A stretch of 64,000 nucleotides of DNA from Actinopolyspora mzabensis (lineage in GTDB: Bacteria; Actinomycetota; Actinomycetes; Mycobacteriales; Pseudonocardiaceae), in NCBI RefSeq assembly GCF_900101095.1, contig NZ_FNFM01000010.1, forward strand, positions 208,646-272,645. Reading direction: 5' to 3'. The stretch's first letter is position 1. Every line of letters starts with the position of its first letter. Of this stretch, positions 35,264-43,740 are shown piece after piece. Under the pieces are notes generated by a model, which was not told the DNA's origin, made no database searches, and saw only the letters and a list, made by a program, of their open reading frames with translations. The position numbers and the translations under genes are program-made.

Positions 35264-35989
35264 ATGAGCTACCGCCTTCCCGATCCCGTCCCCGGCGGTT
35301 TCTGCGCCGAAGCCTGGTCCTACACCGCCGAACTGCAACGTGCGATCGTGCACCACCCGTTCAACACGGCACTGGCCGACGGCAGCCTGCCCCGTGACCG
35401 GTTCGCGTTCTACATCGTGCAGGACTCGCGCTACCTGTTCGGCTTCGCGCAGGCACTGGCCGCCGCCGCTAGCAGGGCCGACGAGCCCGCCGACGCGGCC
35501 TTCCTGGCGGGCAGCGCGCACGGAGCGCTGGCCGAGGAGCGCAAACTCCACGCGGGGTACATGGCACAGCTCGGTCTCACCGAGGACGAGATGGCGGGTA
35601 TCCAGACCTCGCCGACCTGCCTGGCCTACACCTCCTACCTGCGTGCCACCGCGCTGAGCGAGCCCTATCCGGTGTTGGTCGCCGCGCTGTTGCCCTGTTT
35701 CTGGGTGTACCAGCACGTGGGCAGCACGATTCTGGAGAGCACCGGAACGACGGCCGGGCACCCCTACGGCCGGTGGATCGCCACCTATGCCGACGAAGAG
35801 TTCGCCAACGCGGTACTCGGTGCCAGGGAACTCACCGACAGGCTCGCCGCGGGAACCGACGAGAACACGCGACGCCGTATGCTCACCGCCTTCGTGCGGT
35901 GCAGCGAGTACGAATGGCTGTTCTGGAACAGCGCGTGGGAGACCGAGAGCTGGCCCACCGCGGGCTGGCTGCCCGAACCGCACGAGTGA
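35264..35989 (+). CDS. tenA: TenA family aminopyrimidine aminohydrolase (thiaminase II)
   Basis: 241 aa from ATG 35264 with GAGGAAAGAC just upstream. All-helical TenA fold that hydrolyses aminopyrimidines from degraded thiamine to HMP. Visible motifs: HHPFNTALADGSLPRDRFAF, YIVQDSRYLFGFAQAL, the catalytic cysteine region SPTCLAYTSYLRATAL, LLPCFWVYQHVG, and the glutamate in CSEYEWLFWNSAW. Its product is the substrate of ThiD encoded just upstream, which fits the shared TPP riboswitch. The C-terminus (WLPEPHE) is followed by repeat copy C. Confidence 0.94.
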   Translation: MSYRLPDPVPGGFCAEAWSYTAELQRAIVHHPFNTALADGSLPRDRFAFYIVQDSRYLFGFAQALAAAASRADEPADAAFLAGSAHGALAEERKLHAGYMAQLGLTEDEMAGIQTSPTCLAYTSYLRATALSEPYPVLVAALLPCFWVYQHVGSTILESTGTTAGHPYGRWIATYADEEFANAVLGARELTDRLAAGTDENTRRRMLTAFVRCSEYEWLFWNSAWETESWPTAGWLPEPHE

Positions 35990-36055
35990 CGCGCTCGCCG
36001 GAGTTCATGCCCGGTCGACTCGTCGCTCGGTGTGTTACTTCGACGCGGGGAGCGT

Positions 36056-36254
36056 CGATTTCTCGCGAAATCGCCGGGCGATGTACGGCACAGTGCCGAA
36101 CTCCCACCACGTTCGCAGGCCGGACTCCCACCACTCTCGCAGCAGGCACCGCCGCGGTTTCTCCGGTGCGGCTCCCGCTGGGAGGGCCCGACGTTGTGTA
36201 GTGACTACCCGATGTCGAGCCTCCCCGGCGCGAGAGCCGTGCCAGAGGTTCCGC
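36056..36254 (+). repeat. Intergenic hairpin repeat, copy C (full length)
   Basis: It starts with CGATTTCTCGCGAAATCG (36056-36073; 7-bp arms), followed by ACTCCCACCAC twice (36110 and 36135 regions; once in copy A). The long hairpin spans 36154-36254: GCGG/CCGC, GGCTCCCGC opposite GCGAGAGCC with one mismatch, and the inner stem GACGTTGTGTAG-tga-CTACCCGATGTC with a 3-nt loop. It fills the gap between tenA and the convergent pyruvyl transferase gene. Confidence 0.75.
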
Positions 36255-36288
36255 CAAGTGAGTAGCTACGGACCGAGCCGGCAGGGCT

Positions 36289-37428
36289 CTACCGGAAGTA
36301 GATTTTGGCGGCGAGCTCGGCCTTGGCGGTTCGAAGTGAGTCCAGCGTGCCGAGGTCGAACCCACCAGCGGGTTCCTTGGCCACCGAGAGGCTCAGATCC
36401 GTGTTCAGCGACCAACCGGAGCCGCTCGCGATCAGTGAACCGTGTTTGCTGGTGTAGTAGTCGGCGTCGATCGCCAGTGCGGTTCCGGCCGCTCCGGTAG
36501 CCGCGGCGACCAGGTGGAGGTGGAAACGGGTGGACAACCACCACTGCTCGGCGTTGGCGGGCAGTCCCGAATCCATGATCTCGGAGAACGGGTAGAAGCG
36601 GGCGCCGGGTAACTCGTGTTTCAGCAGGGTGTAGATCTCGCGGTCCACCAGCGGCATCCCCTCCACGAATCCGATGCGTTCGGAGGGGATTTTCCAGTGC
36701 CGCAGGGTTTCGAGCACGAAACCGGCCAGCGCGGCCCGGCTCATGCTCAGCAGGTCGGACTGCACGCAGACCATGACCTCGGGGCAGTCGTCCTGCCGGT
36801 ACATGTGGGGCGTGATCCCGAAGAACAGGTCGTCGCCGGTGGCGGTGACTTCCGGCACGTTGGCCAGCGCGTCCAGTGAGGGGGTGTCCCGCACGTCCAC
36901 CACGTCGAACCGCCTCGACAGCGCACCCAACAACGGCCTCGCCTCGCCGGGTAGCGGCGTCAGGCCCTGCCCGGTCATCGCCAGGCGCGCACCGGAGCGT
37001 TCCCCGATCGCCACGGCCGCCGCGAGCAACCCGATGTGGTGCGGCCAGATTCCGTTGATGTAGCCACCACCGATGACGTGCACCACGTCCGCCCGAATGG
37101 CCGCGATCACGCCCGCGACCCAGCGGGGTGCTCTCCCGGGGTCGTGGATCGCCTGGCGCACGAACGAGGCCACCTCCCACGGTTCCCGCGAGTCGGCGTG
37201 CCAGCAGAGTCGCCAAAGGGTGTCGGTGAACCGCACGTTCGGATGCAGCTTTCCCAGCAGCACCTCGCTCGGCCCGGGATTGGGGCAGTCCAGCCAGACC
37301 TCCGAGTCGGGTGCCTGGTGCGCCAGATGGCGTAGCCAGCAGGCGGCGATGTGCTCGTCGCCGTAGTTGGGGTGGCCGGTGGTGCCGACCAGGTACACGG
37401 TTTCCCGTTCCGGTGAAGGGGCGGTCAA
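36289..37428 (-). CDS. Polysaccharide pyruvyl transferase family protein
   Basis: 379 aa from TTG 37428, with GAGGAG 5 nt upstream. PF04230-like fold: N-terminal VYLVGTTGHPNYGDEHIAAC, DVVHVIGGGYINGIWPHHIG, LAMTGQGLTPLPGEARPLLG, VDVRDTPSLDALANV, ATGDDLFFGI, and the late STRFHLHLVAAATGAAGTAL. Members such as CsaB and WcaK add ketal pyruvate to surface sugars using phosphoenolpyruvate. No glycosyltransferase genes are adjacent, so the acceptor is unknown. The TTG start and stand-alone position suggest low expression. Confidence 0.85.
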   Translation of the reverse strand: MTAPSPERETVYLVGTTGHPNYGDEHIAACWLRHLAHQAPDSEVWLDCPNPGPSEVLLGKLHPNVRFTDTLWRLCWHADSREPWEVASFVRQAIHDPGRAPRWVAGVIAAIRADVVHVIGGGYINGIWPHHIGLLAAAVAIGERSGARLAMTGQGLTPLPGEARPLLGALSRRFDVVDVRDTPSLDALANVPEVTATGDDLFFGITPHMYRQDDCPEVMVCVQSDLLSMSRAALAGFVLETLRHWKIPSERIGFVEGMPLVDREIYTLLKHELPGARFYPFSEIMDSGLPANAEQWWLSTRFHLHLVAAATGAAGTALAIDADYYTSKHGSLIASGSGWSLNTDLSLSVAKEPAGGFDLGTLDSLRTAKAELAAKIYFR

Positions 37429-37501
37429 ACGTACTCCTCGGCCGGTCGGCGTTGGAGTAAGGATAGCGAACGGCTTCGGAGTCGTTCCGCGGCGCCCTTG
37501 G

Positions 37502-38002
37502 TCAGTGGAGTTCGAGTTCGTTGCTGATCGTCAGCAGTCGAGCTTTCGCCTGCCCGAACCGTACCCGGTGTTTGGCGGCGCACAGTTCGATCCGTTCGTT
37601 CCTACGGGCGGTGGACGAACGTGCGGTGCCGAGATCGGCCTCGTCGGGGTCCCCGGGGTTCGCCGCGTCCTCGCGCTCCGGGAGGGTCGACTCCGGATCG
37701 GTCTCCTCGGCCACGTTCCGAGGCTGATTCTCCGGTGTGGTCTTCGCGGTGACCGACGACGGGGACGTCGGTGCGCTCCCTGTCGTCGGGCTCGCTGTCG
37801 TGGTGCTCGCTGTCGTGGTGCTCGACTGAAGTGCGTCGCTCACCACTCGAGCCTGTCGCCGGGACCTGGACGCGGCTCGGTTGCCGCGACGGTGTTCGCG
37901 CCGCAACAGCGGCACGAACACCGAGGTGGCCACACCGAAACCGGCCAGGAAGGTGAGTACGAGCAGATCGATCGCCGGGAAGGTGAGCTGTGCCAGCGCC
38001 AT
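37502..38002 (-). CDS. One-TM membrane protein with disordered tail (unit 2 partner)
   Basis: 166 aa from ATG 38002, with GAGAGGAG about 11 nt upstream. One membrane helix at residues 8-28 (AIDLLVLTFLAGFGVATSVF), then a basic stretch (RREHRRGNRAASRSRRQAR) and a Ser/Thr/Glu-rich low-complexity region. The last 30 residues (RRNERIELCAAKHRVRFGQA, then LLTISNEL) look helical. No family recognised. It is the last of four minus-strand genes and pairs with the DivIVA-like gene at 38103-39263 in the same way that the 39433 gene pairs with the 40052 gene. A membrane anchor for the coiled-coil partner is the obvious inference. Confidence 0.65.
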   Translation of the reverse strand: MALAQLTFPAIDLLVLTFLAGFGVATSVFVPLLRREHRRGNRAASRSRRQARVVSDALQSSTTTASTTTASPTTGSAPTSPSSVTAKTTPENQPRNVAEETDPESTLPEREDAANPGDPDEADLGTARSSTARRNERIELCAAKHRVRFGQAKARLLTISNELELH

Positions 38003-38102
38003 CGTCGCGTGTGCTCCTCTCTGCTGTTTCGGGGCGGCCCGCACCCGAGCGCGGTCAACGGGGTGGGGCAGTCCTTCGGATCGCTTCCCCGGTCGCGCGG
38101 GT

Positions 38103-39263
38103 TCAGTTCCGACCGGCGGGATCCTGCTCTTCCAGCGATCCGGAAGCCGTGCCGGTGACAGTGGTGATTCCCTCCTCCGGGGGCACGACCGCATCCGGCT
38201 GTTCTCGCGGGCGCTCCTGCTCACCCCCGCGGGGCGCAGGAGCGCCCGCCATCACCGAGGTTTTCGGCGCGGAGCCGTCGGTACCCGAGGTCGGTTCCGG
38301 CGTCCCGTCCTCCGTTTCGGGGAGGATCGGAGTCACCTGTACCGGGATCGAAGTGGGGGAGGTGACGAAACGGGTCACGTTTGGTTCCTCGTCGGTTTCG
38401 GCCGCTTCCCGCTCCTCCCGACCGGAAGCGCTCTCGTGCCGCGCCGTGCCCTGCTGGCCGGTCTCTTCCGGTGTCGGTGCTTCGTCCTTCTCCGGCGCTC
38501 TGCGCAGCGAGACCGCGGAGGCGCCGATTGTGTTGCTGGCCGTGTCGAGCGTGTTCAGCACGTGATCGCGCAGTGACTCCAGCTCCGTGCGGTGCCGGGT
38601 GATTTCCTCCAGGGTCTCCCGCCTGTGCCGTTCCGCCTCGGCTTCCTGCTTACCGCATTCGCGGCGGGTTCGCTCCACGAGCTCGGCCGCGTCCCGCCGC
38701 GCCGCGTTCATCAGCGACTTGTAGGCGTCCCGGACGGAGCGCCGCATCCGCTGTTCCCGTTCCCGCAGCTCGTTGAGCTGTCGTGCCCGGTCGCGGTGCA
38801 ACCTTTCGTGGCGTCGTTCTATCTCGGCGAGCAGTCGTTCGCACTGTCCGTGCAGCTCCCCCGAGGTCTCCTCTGCCTGCTCGATCAGCCGATTCGCCTC
38901 GCTCTCCGCGGAACCACGGATCACCTCTGCCTCGTGCCCGGCCTGTTCGCGGATGGTCCGCAGCTCCTCCTCGGCCAGCGCCAGCATCTCCTGCACCCGC
39001 TGGGAGGCGGCGGGCAGACCCGTTTCCGAGGACTCCACGTGGTGCAGGCGTTGCTGGGTCTCGGTCAGCTCCTGGCGGGTCCGGTCGTAGAGCTCGCGCA
39101 GATCCGAGTTCAGTCGAGCCGACTCATTGCGATCTATGGTCACCAGTTCGAGCTGGTTCTCCAGTACCTCGAGATGCTCCAGTACCTGCTCACGTTGAAA
39201 CCCGCGGAACTGGACGTCGAACCCGGGCCGGAGCGGAACCACGGCGTCGGCGGCGTCTTCCAT
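38103..39263 (-). CDS. DivIVA-like coiled-coil protein (unit 2)
   Basis: 386 aa from ATG 39263. The N-terminus (VVPLRPGFDVQFRGFQREQV, then LEHLEVLENQLELVTIDRNE) is a DivIVA-type membrane-targeting segment, followed by a continuous coiled coil to about residue 245 (EEELRTIREQAGHEAEVIRG, RRHERLHRDRARQLNELRER). Residues 250-386 are acidic, proline-rich and probably disordered. In actinomycetes, DivIVA, Scy and FilP proteins organise tip growth and septation. It is clearly a paralogue of the 40052-41128 protein, sharing PLRPGFD..FRGF.R.QVLEH. The whole four-gene cluster reads in one direction. Confidence 0.82.
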   Translation of the reverse strand: MEDAADAVVPLRPGFDVQFRGFQREQVLEHLEVLENQLELVTIDRNESARLNSDLRELYDRTRQELTETQQRLHHVESSETGLPAASQRVQEMLALAEEELRTIREQAGHEAEVIRGSAESEANRLIEQAEETSGELHGQCERLLAEIERRHERLHRDRARQLNELREREQRMRRSVRDAYKSLMNAARRDAAELVERTRRECGKQEAEAERHRRETLEEITRHRTELESLRDHVLNTLDTASNTIGASAVSLRRAPEKDEAPTPEETGQQGTARHESASGREEREAAETDEEPNVTRFVTSPTSIPVQVTPILPETEDGTPEPTSGTDGSAPKTSVMAGAPAPRGGEQERPREQPDAVVPPEEGITTVTGTASGSLEEQDPAGRN

Positions 39264-39432
39264 GTCGAATCCTCCTGTCCGCGACTGCCCTACGAGGTCG
39301 GCTCGATGATGGTCGAGAGTGGGGTTGCCGTATCGGATCGAGACGTGGGCTCGCTGCTCCCACCACGAGGGTGCTGCTCAGCGGTGCGCCGCGTCCGGTG
39401 GGATTTCCGGGCGCCCTCGGGGGCCTCCGGCG

Positions 39433-40047
39433 CTATCGCTGTTGCTGGCCGTTGCCCGAATGTCCGTTCTCCTCCATCCGCAGTTCGCCGGTCAGGCGCA
39501 TGCGCAGTTCCTCCAACCGCTGTTTGCTGTCGTCCATCGGTTGGATGTACTCCCGGCGGAACCGCTCCGCGCTTTCCTCGCTGCCGAAGTGCGAATCGAC
39601 ACCGAGGTTTCCGGTGCTCGTGGGGTCTTCGGTTCGGGCGGGCTGTTCCGCCACCTCGGTTCCGGCCGTCACGTCGGGTTCGGTGGGCGCGTCCACGCCG
39701 GAAGGAGTGGCCGGCCGGTTCCGGAACTGCTCGTCCCGTGCCGGTTCAGCCCGGTCTCCCGGTTCCGCCGTGCCCGCCTCGGAGGGCCCGGCGCGCTCCG
39801 CCTCGCCCTCCTGCGGAGCTCCCGTCCCCACCCGCCTCGGTTGCCCGTTGCGTCCCGAACCGCTCAGCAGGGCCGTGGATGTGGTCAGCCTGGCCAGTTG
39901 CCTGCGCAATCGTTGTTGCCGTCGCCGTGCTCGGACGAGCAGGATCGCGGCCGGAAGTGCCGTGAGCAGGACTCCGGAAAGTACCGCGAGCCCCAGCCGG
40001 AGCAGGTGCCATCCGGCCGGAGCCCACGGGATCAGCTCAGCAGTCAT
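39433..40047 (-). CDS. One-TM membrane protein with disordered tail (unit 1 partner)
   Basis: 204 aa from ATG 40047, four nt after the stop of the DivIVA-like gene, so translation is probably coupled. Membrane helix at residues 18-38 (LGLAVLSGVLLTALPAAILL), then a basic segment (RARRRQQRLRRQLARLTTS), a long Pro/Glu/Ala-rich region, and a helical C-terminus (ERFRREYIQPMDDSKQRLEE, then LRMRLTGELRMEE). No family recognised. Same layout as the 37502-38002 protein (one helix, basic patch, disordered middle, short helical end), though the sequences differ. Confidence 0.68.
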   Translation of the reverse strand: MTAELIPWAPAGWHLLRLGLAVLSGVLLTALPAAILLVRARRRQQRLRRQLARLTTSTALLSGSGRNGQPRRVGTGAPQEGEAERAGPSEAGTAEPGDRAEPARDEQFRNRPATPSGVDAPTEPDVTAGTEVAEQPARTEDPTSTGNLGVDSHFGSEESAERFRREYIQPMDDSKQRLEELRMRLTGELRMEENGHSGNGQQQR

Positions 40048-40051
40048 CGAA

Positions 40052-41128
40052 TCAGTGTCCGTAGTCGACCGAGTGGGGGTGGTTCTCACCGTCCGTGCCC
40101 AGGGGATTGGCCCTGTTCAGCACGGGAACCTCGTCGTGTACCGGGTCGTCCTCGGTGACGGGGTTCACGGGGATCGGCCGGTTGCCGGTCTCCGCGGTCT
40201 GCTGGTCCGGCTGGAACGGGATGCGTTCCTCCACCGACTCCTGCGGCATCTCGGATTCGGCGGGGGAGAGCGCTTCGCGTGTCTCGCCGGTTGCTACGCC
40301 CCCGCGAGTCGCGTAGGAGAGGTCCGGTTCCCGCTGGGGCTGTTCGACGATCAACAACGGTCGGGGTTGTTCGCTGAGCACGTCGCGTTGCTGCCCGACG
40401 AAGGTGGCCACCGCATCCATGTTCTGCACCAACCTGCTGCGCAGCTCCTCCAGTTGTTCGGCGCGGGAACGCAGCTCACTCATGAGCTCGCTGTGCCTGC
40501 GCCGAGCGTCCTCCTCCAGGTCGCCGCAGCGCTGCCGAGTGTTCTGTAGCAGCTCGTCGGCGTCCCTGCGTGCGGCTGTCAGGGCCTCTTCGTAGGTACT
40601 GCGGTAGGACTGCTTGAGCTGCTCGGCCCTCGCCTCGACCTGGGCGGAACGCGAGGCGTGTTCCTCGTCGAGCCGCTTCCTGCGTTCCTCGAGGTCGTCG
40701 ACGAGTTCCGAACACTCCTGACGCAGTTCGGCCGCGCGGTTCTCCGCCTCGTTCCGGATGCGTTCGGCATCGGTCTCCGCGACCCCGCGGATCGTCTCGG
40801 CCTCACGGTTGGCGTGCTCACGAATGGCGGTGGCTTCTTCCTCCGCCATGTTCAGCATGTGCTGCATCCGCGCGGTGATGTAGGGCTGCCCGGTATCGGC
40901 GTTCTGCACCCGTTTCAACTCACCGGCGGTTTCCTCCATCTGCCTGCGCGTCTCGTCGGTGATGCGCCGTTGGTCCTCGTTGAGCCGGATCGCCTCGTCC
41001 CTGTCGGTGACCAGGATCCGGATCTGGTCCTCCAGCAGTTCGATGTGTTCCAGAACCTGTTTTCGGTTGAATCCGCGGAACTCGTTGTCGAACCCCGGCC
41101 TAAGGGGAACGATGGCCTCGTCTTCCAT
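40052..41128 (-). CDS. DivIVA-like coiled-coil protein (unit 1)
   Basis: 358 aa from ATG 41128. DivIVA-type N-terminus (IVPLRPGFDNEFRGFNRKQV, then LEHIELLEDQIRILVTDRDE), long coiled coil to about residue 245 (EEEATAIREHANREAETIRG, RRKRLDEEHASRSAQVEARA), then an acidic disordered tail. It heads a four-gene minus-strand cluster preceded by an unusually A/T-rich leader. Probable cytoskeletal or polar scaffold protein; the duplication with its one-TM neighbour suggests two sub-assemblies that may interact or act at different stages, which is inference. Confidence 0.82.
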   Translation of the reverse strand: MEDEAIVPLRPGFDNEFRGFNRKQVLEHIELLEDQIRILVTDRDEAIRLNEDQRRITDETRRQMEETAGELKRVQNADTGQPYITARMQHMLNMAEEEATAIREHANREAETIRGVAETDAERIRNEAENRAAELRQECSELVDDLEERRKRLDEEHASRSAQVEARAEQLKQSYRSTYEEALTAARRDADELLQNTRQRCGDLEEDARRRHSELMSELRSRAEQLEELRSRLVQNMDAVATFVGQQRDVLSEQPRPLLIVEQPQREPDLSYATRGGVATGETREALSPAESEMPQESVEERIPFQPDQQTAETGNRPIPVNPVTEDDPVHDEVPVLNRANPLGTDGENHPHSVDYGH

Positions 41129-41400
41129 GGTCCACCGCACTTCCGCTCGACACTGTGCTGCTGGTGATCCTAAGCGGAGTGACGGACTTTCCGGCGCATG
41201 CTTGATGCGCACGTCCGCGTTCTCACTCGAACGAGCGAGGAGACTCATTGAATGAAATAAATTCATTTTTTGGTGGGTGCGATACGCGGACATTACGAGT
41301 GGAATCGGGTTGGGCAAGAAATGGATCGGAAGATTTTTCGCGAAAGGTGTGGAATTACTAAGCAGGGGAGTCGTACTGCTTTCGCGGCAGCCGGGTGGAC
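41129..41400 (-). promoter_or_regulatory. A/T-rich control region of the DivIVA-like cluster
   Basis: Around 41240-41370 the sequence is strikingly A/T-rich for this genome. AATGAA (41251-41256) and TTCATT (41262-41267) form an inverted repeat with a 5-nt spacer, followed by a T run. CTCGAACGAG (41225-41234) is another palindrome. These probably include the promoter and an operator of the minus-strand cluster. No regulator gene is adjacent. Confidence 0.4.
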
Positions 41401-41439
41401 CGCTCGCCTACCTCCCGAACGATTCTCCGGTCGACCCCC

Positions 41440-41721
41440 CTACGGCGATGGGCACCCCTCCTTGCTGGGCTCCCCGTCCCCGAGCTGTCCGGGAGGGAGC
41501 CGCCCGCCACGAGCTCCCCGAACGGGAACAGGCGTTCGTCGACAACCGGCTGTCCGACGCGGTCTTCGACGCCACCGAGACCGTGCCCGCCGCACGCGAG
41601 GAACTCCGAGCCGCTCCGGGGCGAGGCGCCGATGATCAGTGCCGACATCGCCGACCGGAAGGCCGGGTCGCTTGCCTACGAGCTCGTCGCCGAGGCGTAC
41701 CGACTCCGCGAGGACCGTTAG
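41440..41721 (+). pseudogene. Possible frameshifted gene remnant
   Basis: Two short stretches with strong third-position G/C lie in different forward frames: one reads REQAFVDNRLSDAVFDATET (about 41522-41620), the next reads MISADIADRKAGSLAYELVA and ends at the stop at 41721. Joined by a frameshift near 41625 they would give one acidic helical protein. No start codon with a ribosome site precedes the first part, and no family is recognised. It might also be two tiny genes or chance. Confidence 0.3.
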
Positions 41722-42096
41722 CTGGAGACTGCCATCCTGGTTGGCCGCTCGTCGGTGACTGCACGGCACGTCGGGTGGTCGCTCACGGGGTGGCTGCGCT
41801 GCGGAGTCGTCCGGAACACTCGCGGTGACCCGCCCTGGTGGGGATCCCCGTCTCTCGCGTGAAACCGGACTGTTCGGAGTCCCGTCGTTCCCGCTCGACG
41901 TGGCCGAGACCACTGTCGGTGTCAGGTAGTCGCAAGTAGCTATGAGCCGTGGCGTACGGTCTTCAACGACGGGCAGCCACGGTGGCCCGCCTCATCCGCG
42001 TGCCACGGACGGCAGTCGATCCATCGGCCCACGAACGGGACGGACATCGCCGCCGGGGTCGTGGTGGAGGCACGAGGCGGGATTGAGGGAGTTGTC
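41722..42096. other. Intergenic gap, nothing recognised
   Basis: 375 nt between the possible remnant and the DUF3817 gene. I see no gene, RNA or strong repeat. GAGGGAG at about 42085 is the ribosome site of the next gene. Confidence 0.4.
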
Positions 42097-42480
42097 GTGA
42101 AGCCGAGTGTTCTGCTGACCGGTTACCGGGTCATGGCGTATGTGACGGCCGTGCTGCTGATCGCGCTGTGCGTGGCAATGGTGGGCAAGTACGGCTGGCC
42201 GAGCGGCACCGACGTGCAGCACGTCGGCGAGACCGCCACCACCGTCATCGGAATCGCCCACGGTTGGCTGTACATGGTCTATCTGGTGTTGGCACTGTTG
42301 ATCACTCGGCTGTTGCGGGTCCCCATCGGCCCCATGATCCTGGTCCTGTTGGCCGGAACGATTCCCTTCGGTGCCTTCTTCGCCGAGCACAAGGTGGTTC
42401 AGTGGTTCCGCGTGTGGAGCACAGCAAAGTACGGTCCCGCGGCCGGGACAACCCAGCAGACCGGGTCGGCGCAGCCATGA
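42097..42480 (+). CDS. DUF3817 membrane protein
   Basis: 127 aa from GTG 42097, with GAGGGAG 6 nt upstream; GTG 42061 is a poorer choice. Three membrane helices ([60 protein letters not shown]) are in the order of DUF3817 proteins; HGWLYMVY and [11 protein letters not shown] are typical. Function unknown; a related domain occurs near heme and cytochrome genes. Its stop overlaps the start of ctaB as ATGA, so the two are co-translated, which suggests a role in cytochrome oxidase biogenesis. Confidence 0.88.
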   Translation: MKPSVLLTGYRVMAYVTAVLLIALCVAMVGKYGWPSGTDVQHVGETATTVIGIAHGWLYMVYLVLALLITRLLRVPIGPMILVLLAGTIPFGAFFAEHKVVQWFRVWSTAKYGPAAGTTQQTGSAQP

Positions 42481-43436
42481 CGACCGCGACACGATCCACC
42501 GGGGACGACGAGAGGTCCGCCGGGAACGACGACAGGCCCGCCGGCCGCGCCGGAGCGCGCGGAGTGCTCAGCGCCTATTTGGCACTGACCAAGCCGCGCG
42601 TCATAGAGCTGCTGCTGATCACCACGATTCCGGCCATGTTCCTGGCCGAACGCGGTATCCCCTCGTTGCTGCTCGTGCTGGTCACCCTGGTTGGTGGAGC
42701 CATGGCCGCGGGCAGTGCGAACACGCTCAACTGCGTCGCCGACTCGGACATCGACGCGGTCATGGACCGCACCAAGTCCCGCCCGTTGGTCAGCTACCGC
42801 GTGCCACGCACTCACGCCCTGGTGTTCGGGGTCGTGCTGAGCGTGGCATCGTTCGCCGTGTTGTGGGCCGGGGCGAACCTGTTGGCGGCGGCACTCGCGC
42901 TGTCCGCCACGTTGTTCTACGTCTTCATCTACACGCTGGTGCTCAAACGGCGCACCTCGCAGAACATCGTCTGGGGCGGCGCCGCTGGTTGCATGCCGGT
43001 CCTGGTCGGTTGGGCGGCCGTCTCCGGAACCGTGGAGTGGCCCGCGGTGGTGATGTTCGCCGTGGTTTTCCTCTGGACACCCCCGCATTTCTGGTCGCTG
43101 GCGATGAAGTACCGCGCGGACTACGAACGGGCGGGCGTGCCGATGCTTCCCGTGGTGGCCACCCCGCGGCAGGTCTCGGCGCGCATCCTGGTCTATACCT
43201 GGGCCACCGTGGCGAGCACGCTGCTGCTGATCCCGGTCACCAGCTGGATCTACGTCGGCTGCGCCGTGGTGATCGGTGCTGCGTTCCTGGTGATGGCGCA
43301 GCGGCTGCACCAGGGGGTGCGCCGTGGTCGCGGTGTCAACCCGATGCGGCTGTTCCACCTGTCGAACAGCTATCTCAGCGTGCTGTTCCTGGCCCTGGCC
43401 GTCGACGCCGCGATCGGGCTGCCCGTGCTCGGCTGA
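42477..43436 (+). CDS. ctaB: Heme O synthase (protoheme IX farnesyltransferase)
   Basis: 319 aa from ATG 42477. UbiA-type membrane prenyltransferase that attaches a farnesyl group to heme B, giving heme O for terminal oxidases. The Asp-rich motif [20 protein letters not shown] (Asp-x3-Asp, RTxxRP) and the family signature [20 protein letters not shown] are intact; about eight helices. The N-terminal 30 residues are a charged extension. It overlaps the DUF3817 gene by 4 nt. ctaA is not in the window. Confidence 0.95.
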   Translation: MTTATRSTGDDERSAGNDDRPAGRAGARGVLSAYLALTKPRVIELLLITTIPAMFLAERGIPSLLLVLVTLVGGAMAAGSANTLNCVADSDIDAVMDRTKSRPLVSYRVPRTHALVFGVVLSVASFAVLWAGANLLAAALALSATLFYVFIYTLVLKRRTSQNIVWGGAAGCMPVLVGWAAVSGTVEWPAVVMFAVVFLWTPPHFWSLAMKYRADYERAGVPMLPVVATPRQVSARILVYTWATVASTLLLIPVTSWIYVGCAVVIGAAFLVMAQRLHQGVRRGRGVNPMRLFHLSNSYLSVLFLALAVDAAIGLPVLG

Positions 43437-43740
43437 TTACTCCTCCGCGGGGATCCTCCTCCGCCGCGGTGCGAGGGAGTGCGGTCGTGTCGGTTCTCGC
43501 CGGTGCTGAGCGCGATGCCCCGGGTGCCCACGCGTTTCCGCGGGCATATATCCGTCGAATTCCGCCCGTGCCCGGTAACCGCGCTGCGTCTTCCCCGTCA
43601 CGGCGGGATAGTAAGTCCCGGGATTTCGATATCCGGCCCTTCCGCGCTCGCTGATCCCGCCAGGCACTTCGACCGCTACCGGTGCCGATCGATCGCGCTA
43701 CCGCGCCGAGCGCGCACACTCGTGTCGCAGGGGGTCGACC
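43437..43740. other. Intergenic gap, nothing recognised
   Basis: 304 nt between ctaB and the nitroreductase-like gene. No gene or strong repeat is visible. AGGGGG at about 43730-43735 is the ribosome site of the next gene; its promoter must lie here. Confidence 0.4.
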
